This document shows, one piece after another, positions 1 through 5,372 of a DNA stretch of 5,372 nt (positions are counted from its first letter, which is position 1; each line of letters starts with the position of its first letter). Location: positions 1 to 5,372 of the forward strand of contig JAKPEO010000097.1 in assembly GCA_029551925.1 (NCBI GenBank), in the 5' to 3' direction. The notes below the pieces were generated by a model. The model had not been told where the DNA came from. It ran no database searches and saw nothing but the letters and a program-made list of their open reading frames with translations. The translations under genes and the position numbers were made by a program. Source of the stretch: a bacterium. Lineage in GTDB: Bacteria; JAGOBX01.

Positions 1-296
1 ACATAAATATGCCGACTACTCAAAAAATATTTTTTATAATATCTGCAATCAGCGCAAAACATCTTCAAATTTTGTATTTTCATTTTTTCTAATAATTCAA
101 AATTAGGAGATGTTAAAATTTTACCGCAACGAAAACAAATGTGATTTTGCCGCGGTATTGATAATATCTTATTTGCGCAATTTTCGCATAATGCTATTTC
201 TTTTAAACTATCAAGAACCAAATCGCAAGTGATACAAAATTGCGGAAATAAAAAATCTACAATTTTCGCATACAAAAAATCTATAACTTTTTTCAT
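1..296 (-). CDS. ComF-family protein, N-terminal double zinc ribbon (partial, cut by window edge)
   Basis: Translating the minus strand from the ATG at 296-294 gives an open frame of 98 codons that continues past position 1, so only the N-terminus is present. It begins MKKVIDFLYAKIVDFLFP and contains four CxxC pairs: C21/C24, C37/C40, C54/C57 (followed by G58, a CxxCG knuckle) and C81/C84. Eight cysteines in this order, after a short 'FLFP' lead-in and followed by a Tyr/Phe-rich stretch, are typical of the double zinc ribbon that opens ComF/GntX-type proteins. The phosphoribosyltransferase-like domain expected after it lies outside the window. ComF proteins are cytoplasmic and are required for natural transformation in several bacteria, but many non-competent species keep a homologue, so competence should not be inferred. 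The start lies 7 nt after the hydrolase stop, implying co-transcription. No convincing Shine-Dalgarno precedes it (the upstream bases are almost all A/T). The domain call is firm; the full-protein identity rests on the N-terminus alone. Confidence 0.82.
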   Translation of the reverse strand, partial: MKKVIDFLYAKIVDFLFPQFCITCDLVLDSLKEIALCENCANKILSIPRQNHICFRCGKILTSPNFELLEKMKIQNLKMFCADCRYYKKYFLSSRHIY

Positions 297-303
297 TTAT
301 AAA

Positions 304-1443
304 TTATTTAACAGAATTATAAATAAAATCCGCTATTGATTTAGCGATTATCTCATTACCGAGCGGCGTGTGATGACACTGGTCATAAAACAAATTATTA
401 ATTTCAAAATTATAATCAACTACTGCTTTTTTTAAAATTGGCAGTAAATCTAAATATGGAATTTGCATATTTTCACATAATCGATTCATCTGCTTTTGCG
501 GATAATCATCTGCATCTTTTATTGTTATCTGTTCTCTAACAGGAAACATTGCTATCATCAATTTAAAAGAATTTTCAATAGACAATTTTTTGAATTCTTC
601 AAATATTTTTTCAGAATCTTGCCAAGCGATGCTACTCCAACTCAAACCCCAGTCGCGCATATTGGCAATTATTAATTTATGAAATTCTTTTTGAGGATTA
701 TTATATTGTTTTTTTAGTTCTTCAAAACATATTTTAATTTTACGATTGCTTATATTATTATGATTTTTATAATTCGATTTTAATATTGAAATATTACGAT
801 AAATCAATCTGCCGAGCCAACTCCAATTCAAATATTTTGGCGGATTTATCATCTTCACGCCCGGCGATTGTTCAAAATCATTCAAATAAAAACAAATCAA
901 AACTATATTCGGCTGCAATTTCAAACCGCTTTCTGTCAATACTGTTAAATAATTAGCAAGTCCAGTAGAGCCAATTCCAGCATTTATTGTCTCGTTTTGA
1001 ATATCTTTGTTTTTCAAATAAATTTCGGTAAGTTTAACGATAGTTTCTTCTTCGTTCAAATAATCGCCAAAAATTATAGAATCTCCTAAAAATAATATCC
1101 GAAGTTTTTCGGTTTTTGGTAAAATTTCCGCATTGCGATAGCCGATTGAATTTGTTTTTATAACTACGCGCTTCTTACTTAATGAATGATTTTCGATTAT
1201 TGCTTCAATATTAGGATTTAATCTACGACCTGCGGGGGTTTCAATATAAACATTTCCTTCTTCTGGATGAGATTTATTAATCGCTGTATGTTTATTAAAA
1301 TTCATTAAAATTTCATTATTTTTACGCACTATTACATTTGATGGCTCATCAAAAAATACACGAAACAATAATTCCGCAAAGCAAAAAAAAATAATAAAAC
1401 TAACAAATAACAACAAAAATCTTTTTATATTTTTTTTCAGCAC
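304..1443 (-). CDS. membrane-anchored SGNH/GDSL-family hydrolase
   Basis: This 379-aa protein starts with a Lys-rich stretch and one hydrophobic segment at about residues 9-31, best read as an uncleaved signal anchor with the rest outside the cytoplasmic membrane. The SGNH blocks follow in order: FLGDS at 118-122 with nucleophile S122; NAG at 154-156 (oxyanion Gly); LND at 187-189 with N188; and DxxH at 354-357 followed by TPLGNE, giving the D354/H357 pair. A TNSIGYR motif at 97-103 precedes block I, as in many membrane-linked members. The family includes esterases and O-acetyl esterases or transferases acting on glycans and lipids; the substrate here cannot be told. The start is GTG (1443-1441), one codon after the parC TAG and in the same frame. 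It is preferred because the next Met (residue 47) would remove the membrane segment. There is no clear Shine-Dalgarno, so translation may be coupled to parC. The stop is TAA at 306-304. Family call is confident, the start slightly less so. Confidence 0.87.
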   Translation of the reverse strand: MLKKNIKRFLLLFVSFIIFFCFAELLFRVFFDEPSNVIVRKNNEILMNFNKHTAINKSHPEEGNVYIETPAGRRLNPNIEAIIENHSLSKKRVVIKTNSIGYRNAEILPKTEKLRILFLGDSIIFGDYLNEEETIVKLTEIYLKNKDIQNETINAGIGSTGLANYLTVLTESGLKLQPNIVLICFYLNDFEQSPGVKMINPPKYLNWSWLGRLIYRNISILKSNYKNHNNISNRKIKICFEELKKQYNNPQKEFHKLIIANMRDWGLSWSSIAWQDSEKIFEEFKKLSIENSFKLMIAMFPVREQITIKDADDYPQKQMNRLCENMQIPYLDLLPILKKAVVDYNFEINNLFYDQCHHTPLGNEIIAKSIADFIYNSVK

Positions 1444-1446
1444 TTT

Positions 1447-3345
1447 CTATTTTACCAATTTTATTTTTGCTATTTCCTTGTCTGTAATTTTCAAGCCGAG
1501 CGTCTGCGCGCCTTTTATTGGAATATCTTTTGTCAAATCAAACTGCTCGTTTATTTTTTTTAATTTCGGTTTTTTCTCATATTCTACATATATCTTCACA
1601 TTATTATCAGCGGTAAAAAATTCATATTTGCCGTCTTCGGGCAGATACCGATATTCTTTAGCTGTAATAAATTTTTCTACTTTAAATCTTTTAGCATAAT
1701 ACGCACCGTTTTTTTTGTTTTTATAAACAGCGGTAAATACCACATTTTCATTATACACATCAAAATAAATCACATCTTTATCGACAAACTCTTTATCTGA
1801 AACATTAATAACTTTATATATTCCTTTTTTATTTATTACCAAAATTTTCGCATAATCGCTTGTTACAATAAAATCATCTGTTTTCACATCTGTACCTATA
1901 TAACCTGACATTTTATCATAGCATACTTTCACATTTTCCAGCGCGGCTTCGCTTTTAGATACTACTTCTACTAATCCTATTTTTGTGCGGCGTTTGTAAT
2001 GCTTTCCGTATTTATCCAAAAGTTTTTGAATAAAATCTATTGTGAATTGCGTAATTTGCCTCAAATTAGATTTGCATTTTTTTATATCTCTGACAATATC
2101 ATCTTTTTCTTGTTTCGCTTTTTCTATATCGTATCGCGATATTTTTTTAATTGGTATTTGCAATAATCTTTCGATATCTTCAATTGTCAATTCGCGAATA
2201 AATAAATGCTTGAATTTATTCAGGCCGTCGCGAACAGCGTCAATTACTAATTCGTATGTTTTACATTCTTCTATTGATTTATAAATTCTGTTTTCTATAA
2301 ATATTTGTTCAAGCGTTTTGTTGTGCAGCAGTTCGTTCAATTCTCCAAGTTTTATTTGTAATTCTCGTTTCAGCATTTCTACAAGCATTTCAGTGTTATA
2401 GCGCAATATTTCCTTTACTCCGATATTAACTGGTTTATTGTCTTTTATTACAATTGCATTAACTGAAATCGAAACCTGACAATCAGTAAAAGCATAAAGA
2501 CCTTTGATAGTTTCTTCATTTGATATTCCGCGCGCTGGCTCGATTTCTATTTCAACGCTTTCTGCAGTATAATCGTTTATAGATGAAATTTTAATTTTAT
2601 TTTTTTTGGCGGCTTCTTCTATTGATGCAATCAAACTATCAACTGTCGTACCAAACGGTATCTCGCGAATTATTATAGATTTTGCACTTTTTTTTGTTTC
2701 TATTAACGCGCGAACTTTAACTTTACCGTTTCCGTCGTTATATTCGCTTACATCTATCAAACCGCCTTGAATAAAATCAGGATATATTTCAAAATCCTCG
2801 CCTTTTAAAATCTTTATTTGCGCTTCTAATAATTCTACAAAATTATGCGGTAGAATTTTCGTTGACATTCCAACCGCAATTCCTTCTGCACCGTGCATTA
2901 ATAATACGGGAATTTTTGCAGGCAATACAACCGGTTCTTGATTTCTGCCGTCATACGAAGGTATAAATTCAGTAATCTTGGGATTGAATAATGTCTCGCG
3001 CGCTAATTGCGATAACCGGCATTCGATATATCGCGCAGCTGACGCACTATCGCCTGTTAGTATATTGCCAAAATTTCCTTGTTTATCTATCAAATAATCT
3101 TTTTGCGCTAAATTAACAAGCGCTTCGTATATAGCGGCATCTCCGTGCGGATGATATTTCATACAATGCCCGACAATATTAGCGACTTTATTAAATTTGC
3201 CGTCATCTACTTCCCACAACGAATGCAAAATTCTGCGCTGCACTGGTTTTAATCCATCAAATATATGCGGTATTGCACGATCTTTTATAACATAAGATGC
3301 GTATTCTAAAAAATTTTTATCAAATAATGATTTTAAATATTCCAT
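1447..3345 (-). CDS. parC: type IIA topoisomerase A subunit, ParC-like (short form)
   Basis: This is the DNA breakage-reunion subunit, which with ParE would decatenate or relax DNA in an ATP-dependent manner. The winged-helix/tower core spans about residues 1-460. Y106 in the AARYIE motif is the catalytic tyrosine, with R105 beside it. YHPHGD (64-69) is the recognition-helix region. GIAVGMSTKILPHN (155-168) contains the DNA-intercalating Ile, I164. The C-terminal part (about 475-632) begins GYIGTD and is a reduced beta-pinwheel-like domain of about 155 residues. There is no GyrA-box (QRRGGKG-like), favouring ParC over GyrA. At 632 aa it is shorter than E. coli ParC (752) or GyrA (875), but close to the short A subunits of spirochaetes; its sequence also recalls the Bacteroidota ParC and Chlamydia GyrA-2 groups. 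Residue 70 is Ala and 74 is Glu at the two classic quinolone positions. The ATG at 3345 is supported by an AAGGA 7 nt upstream. The stop is TAG. A second gyrase pair elsewhere in the genome is expected but cannot be seen here. Confidence 0.93.
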   Translation of the reverse strand: MEYLKSLFDKNFLEYASYVIKDRAIPHIFDGLKPVQRRILHSLWEVDDGKFNKVANIVGHCMKYHPHGDAAIYEALVNLAQKDYLIDKQGNFGNILTGDSASAARYIECRLSQLARETLFNPKITEFIPSYDGRNQEPVVLPAKIPVLLMHGAEGIAVGMSTKILPHNFVELLEAQIKILKGEDFEIYPDFIQGGLIDVSEYNDGNGKVKVRALIETKKSAKSIIIREIPFGTTVDSLIASIEEAAKKNKIKISSINDYTAESVEIEIEPARGISNEETIKGLYAFTDCQVSISVNAIVIKDNKPVNIGVKEILRYNTEMLVEMLKRELQIKLGELNELLHNKTLEQIFIENRIYKSIEECKTYELVIDAVRDGLNKFKHLFIRELTIEDIERLLQIPIKKISRYDIEKAKQEKDDIVRDIKKCKSNLRQITQFTIDFIQKLLDKYGKHYKRRTKIGLVEVVSKSEAALENVKVCYDKMSGYIGTDVKTDDFIVTSDYAKILVINKKGIYKVINVSDKEFVDKDVIYFDVYNENVVFTAVYKNKKNGAYYAKRFKVEKFITAKEYRYLPEDGKYEFFTADNNVKIYVEYEKKPKLKKINEQFDLTKDIPIKGAQTLGLKITDKEIAKIKLVK

Positions 3346-3352
3346 TTTTTGA

Positions 3353-3357
3353 TCCTT
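3353..3357 (-). promoter_or_regulatory. parC ribosome-binding site
   Basis: Reading the minus strand, AAGGA is followed by a 7-nt spacer (TCAAAAA) and then the parC ATG. It is the best-spaced Shine-Dalgarno in the window and fixes the parC start. By contrast, the two genes downstream of parC have no comparable site. Confidence 0.75.
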
Positions 3358-3390
3358 TTTCTTAAAATCTTTTATATAAAAAATTAATCA

Positions 3391-3432
3391 AAAAACTATT
3401 TTAGAATTTTAGAAATTTCTAAAATAGTTTTT
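3391..3432. terminator. AT-rich stem-loop, candidate (leaky or bidirectional) terminator between parE and parC
   Basis: Arms 3391-3406 (AAAAACTATTTTAGAA) and 3417-3432 (TTCTAAAATAGTTTTT) are perfect 16-bp inverted complements around a 10-nt loop. On the minus strand the stem ends in TTTTTT (3395-3390), followed shortly by another T-run, so it has the form of a Rho-independent terminator 24 nt after the parE stop. Because the arm begins with an A-run it has the same form on the plus strand. Only a few of the 16 pairs are G-C, so efficiency is uncertain. TTTTAGAA occurs twice in tandem (3399-3406 and 3407-3414), and the right arm can pair with either copy. The remainder of the 110-nt spacer is A/T-rich; a TATAAA at 3376-3371 could be a -10 box for parC, but I see no good -35 partner. 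Confidence 0.6.
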
Positions 3433-3455
3433 GGTATTTTTCACAAGTAAAAAAA

Positions 3456-5282
3456 TCATACTAAATTTTGCATTATATATTCTTTTCGTTCCGGAGTATT
3501 AGCGCCCATATAAAAAGTTAAAATATTGTTTATTACCGTGTCTTTATGAACTTGTATATCTATCAAGCGCATATCAGGCCCGATAAATTGAGCGAATTCT
3601 TTTGGCGAAATTTCACCTAAACCTTTAAATCTTGTAATTTCAGCTGACTTCCCTAATTTTTTTATTGCCTCTTCTTTCTCAACGTCGTCATAACAATAAA
3701 TTGTCTCATTTTTATTACGCACGCGAAATATCGGAGTTTCAAGAATATATATATGTCCGCCTAATACTAAATTTTTAAAATATTGCAAAAAGAAAGTTAA
3801 TAACAAATTTCTAATATGCAATCCGTCAACATCAGCATCAGTTGCTATTACAATTCTATTGTATCTCAAATTTTCATAACCGTCTTCTATATCTAATGCT
3901 TTCATTATATTATACAATTCTTCATTTTTATAAATCGCACTCTGCGGCATACCAAAACAATTTTTGGGTTTACCTCTCAGCGAAAATATCGCTTGCGTAT
4001 ATACATCACGGCACGCTATCATACTGCCACTCGCCGATTGCCCTTCTGTAATAAATATAGTAGTAAATTCCGCTTCTTGAGTTTTGTCAGTATAATGATA
4101 TTTACAGTCTCGCAAATTTGGTATGCGTAGCGCTATCTTCTTTGCCATAGCTTTTGCTTCTTTTTTTACAGCATTCAATTCCTTTCTGATTTTTTCGTTC
4201 AATAATATTTTTTCTATTAATTTGCTTGCTGTCTCTTTATTACGGTTTAAAAATAACAATAGTGAATCTTTAACTGTATTAACAATCCATTGTCTTATTT
4301 CCGTATTTCCTAATTTATTTTTTGTCTGAGATTCAAACATTGGATTTTTTAATTTTATCGCTATCGCTCCGACAATACCATCGCGCACATCTACTGCGTC
4401 ATAATTTTTTTGAGCGTAATCATTTATACCTTTTAATATACCTTCTTTAAACGCGGATAAATGTGTGCCGCCGTCATTAGTATATTGCCCGTTTACAAAC
4501 GAAAAATATTCTTCGCCATAATTCGTAGTATGAGCAAAAGCGTATTCTAATGTTTTATCTTTATAACTAATAACATCGTAAATATTTTCGCTTTTTAATT
4601 CTTCTATCAACAAATCTTGAAGTCCGTTCTTTGAATAAAATTTCTGACCATTATAATTAATAGTCAAACCGCTGTTTAAATAAATATAATGACGAATACG
4701 CTTTTCGACAAACTCTCGTTCAAATTTGTATTTTTTGAATATTTCAGGATCCGGCACAAAACTTACTTTTGTCCCGTTCGGCTCTGTTGTCTTGCCTTTT
4801 GTCTGCTTTTTCAAAACACCGCGTTCAAAATACGCTTGAACAAATTGACCATCGCGATAAGATTCAACTAAAAACCGAGAAGACAGCGCATTCACTGCTT
4901 TTGTGCCTACGCCGTTTAGTCCAACAGAAAATTGAAAAACATCGTCATTATATTTTGCGCCAGTATTGATTTGCGATACGCATTCTACTACTTTTCCGAG
5001 CGGAATACCGCGGCCATAATCGCGCACTACCACGCAATATTCTTGTTCGTTCGCTAATTCTTCAGGATTTTTCAATGTAATATCTATCTGTTTGCCATAG
5101 CCCATTATAAATTCATCAATTGCGTTATCCACTACTTCTTTAAACAATATATAAATCCCGTCATCGTGCGATGAACCGTTACCTATCTTGCCTATATACA
5201 TACCGGTTCGCAAGCGAATATGTTCTAATGAACTTAATGTTTTTATTTTACTTTCATCATATTTTACTTCTTTTTCTGCCAT
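3456..5282 (-). CDS. parE: type IIA topoisomerase B subunit (ATPase/TOPRIM), ParE-like
   Basis: This subunit supplies ATP hydrolysis and metal-dependent DNA cleavage chemistry to an A2B2 topoisomerase with ParC. All regions of a full-length protein are present. In the GHKL ATPase these are E49 (general base) and N53 in KEVVDN, DYGRGIP at 88-94, the ATP lid GLNGVG at 121-126, GTKVSF at 170-175, and the transducer QTK loop at 319-321. In TOPRIM they are E413 in ITEGQSASG, SLRGK at 434-438, and D482/D484/D486 in TDADVDG. RFKGLGE is at 551-557, and the usual Tyr-Met-Gly tail region ends the protein. At 608 aa it matches ParE-sized proteins (E. coli 630) and lacks the insert of gammaproteobacterial GyrB. 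The wording (DDGIY..KEVVDN, GLNGVGTKAVNALS) recalls Bacteroidota ParE and Chlamydia/spirochaete second B subunits. Q415 replaces the usual Asp of EGDSAGG. Gyrase rather than topo IV activity cannot be excluded from sequence. The start is ATG at 5282 with an in-frame stop 14 codons upstream; the stop codon is TGA. Confidence 0.95.
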   Translation of the reverse strand: MAEKEVKYDESKIKTLSSLEHIRLRTGMYIGKIGNGSSHDDGIYILFKEVVDNAIDEFIMGYGKQIDITLKNPEELANEQEYCVVVRDYGRGIPLGKVVECVSQINTGAKYNDDVFQFSVGLNGVGTKAVNALSSRFLVESYRDGQFVQAYFERGVLKKQTKGKTTEPNGTKVSFVPDPEIFKKYKFEREFVEKRIRHYIYLNSGLTINYNGQKFYSKNGLQDLLIEELKSENIYDVISYKDKTLEYAFAHTTNYGEEYFSFVNGQYTNDGGTHLSAFKEGILKGINDYAQKNYDAVDVRDGIVGAIAIKLKNPMFESQTKNKLGNTEIRQWIVNTVKDSLLLFLNRNKETASKLIEKILLNEKIRKELNAVKKEAKAMAKKIALRIPNLRDCKYHYTDKTQEAEFTTIFITEGQSASGSMIACRDVYTQAIFSLRGKPKNCFGMPQSAIYKNEELYNIMKALDIEDGYENLRYNRIVIATDADVDGLHIRNLLLTFFLQYFKNLVLGGHIYILETPIFRVRNKNETIYCYDDVEKEEAIKKLGKSAEITRFKGLGEISPKEFAQFIGPDMRLIDIQVHKDTVINNILTFYMGANTPERKEYIMQNLV

Positions 5283-5295
5283 CGATTTTTTATCG

Positions 5296-5302
5296 CTCCC
5301 TT
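5296..5302 (-). promoter_or_regulatory. parE ribosome-binding site with a long, foldable spacer
   Basis: AAGGGAG on the minus strand is a strong anti-Shine-Dalgarno match, but lies 13 nt before the ATG, longer than usual. The spacer reads CGAT-AAAAA-ATCG and could fold into a 4-bp stem with a 5-nt loop, bringing the site closer to the start codon. The match is seen directly; the folding effect is inference. Confidence 0.6.
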
Positions 5303-5338
5303 TTCGAAAGTATGAAATTTTCTATAAAAAACTCAAAA

Positions 5339-5367
5339 ATATTAACTTAATTAATTTAAAAATGCAA
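5339..5367 (-). promoter_or_regulatory. candidate sigma70-type promoter for parE
   Basis: On the minus strand, TTGCAT (5367-5362) and TAATAT (5344-5339) are separated by exactly 17 nt. They match the TTGACA and TATAAT consensus at 3 and 4 of 6 positions. The rest of the 90-nt leader holds no other gene. In such A/T-rich DNA similar matches arise by chance (TATAGA and TTGAGT a little downstream are alternatives), so this is a tentative call. The upstream gene is outside the window, so it is unknown whether parE is the first gene of its transcript. Confidence 0.35.
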
Positions 5368-5372
5368 TAAAA

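Noticed and set aside
1478-2284. Plus-strand open frames at 1478-1699 and 2042-2284 opposite parC
   Set aside because: They are antisense to well-supported ParC coding sequence, their translations show no recognisable domain, and they are explained by the composition of the real gene.
2841-3275. Repeated ATGCGGTA on the plus strand (around 2847 and 3266)
   Set aside because: On the coding strand both read as (Leu/Ile)-Pro-His of ParC, so shared peptide and codon use explain the repeat.
3842-4969. Plus-strand open frames of 60-69 codons opposite parE (3842-4051, 4123-4329, 4689-4871, 4769-4969)
   Set aside because: They lie antisense to conserved ParE motifs and overlap one another, with no family resemblance. 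They are shadows.
1447-5282. Calling the pair gyrB/gyrA, the main gyrase
   Set aside because: There is no GyrA-box, both subunits are short, and the wording resembles the second (ParE/ParC-like) pair of Bacteroidota, spirochaetes and Chlamydiae. It is not fully excluded, because subfamily assignment needs a phylogeny.
5188-5370. Plus-strand 60-codon open frame across the parE start and leader
   Set aside because: Most of it is antisense to the parE N-terminus and the rest is A/T-rich leader that better fits a promoter region. The peptide is of low complexity with no recognisable motif.
1-5372. tRNA, rRNA, CRISPR array, insertion sequence or phage/defence system
   Set aside because: Non-coding space is limited to about 110 nt plus a 90-nt leader and few-base gaps. 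I saw no tRNA-like fold, spaced repeats, transposase or terminal inverted repeats.

Overview
The window is a compact, entirely minus-strand gene block from a low-GC bacterium (roughly 30 % G+C by eye). Reading in the direction of transcription (right to left), it holds a complete topoisomerase IV/gyrase-type B subunit (parE-like, 608 aa), a complete but short A subunit (parC-like, 632 aa), a membrane-anchored SGNH/GDSL-family hydrolase (379 aa), and the first 98 codons of a ComF-family protein that runs off the left edge. TGG encodes Trp and TGA, TAG and TAA are each used once as a stop, so the standard bacterial code fits.

Layout: 5283-5372 is the parE leader, with a candidate promoter and a Shine-Dalgarno (SD) site. 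5282-3456 is parE. 3455-3346 is a 110-nt spacer with a strong AT-rich stem-loop and a clear parC SD. 3345-1447 is parC. 1443-304 is the SGNH hydrolase, starting with GTG three bases after the parC stop and in the same frame. 296-1 is the partial comF-like gene, seven bases after the hydrolase stop. The last three genes are packed tightly enough to be one transcription unit. Whether parE is co-transcribed depends on how leaky the stem-loop is.

The two topoisomerase subunits together would form an A2B2 type IIA enzyme: ParE binds and hydrolyses ATP and carries the TOPRIM metal site, and ParC carries the DNA-cleaving tyrosine. From memory of the families, both resemble the second gyrase-like pair found in Bacteroidota, Spirochaetota and Chlamydiae/PVC bacteria more than Proteobacterial ParE/ParC. 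The exact phylum cannot be fixed from this sequence. The hydrolase probably acts outside the cytoplasmic membrane on an ester, perhaps an acetyl group on a glycan. The ComF-like protein belongs to a family linked to DNA uptake. No functional connection of either with the topoisomerase is evident beyond gene order.

I see no RNA gene, CRISPR array, insertion sequence or prophage signal, and no clearly novel system. The points worth a second look are non-canonical residues at quinolone-contact positions in both subunits, the shortened ParC C-terminal domain, the stem-loop with two possible pairing registers between parE and parC, the in-frame TAG-AAA-GTG junction, and the odd downstream partners.
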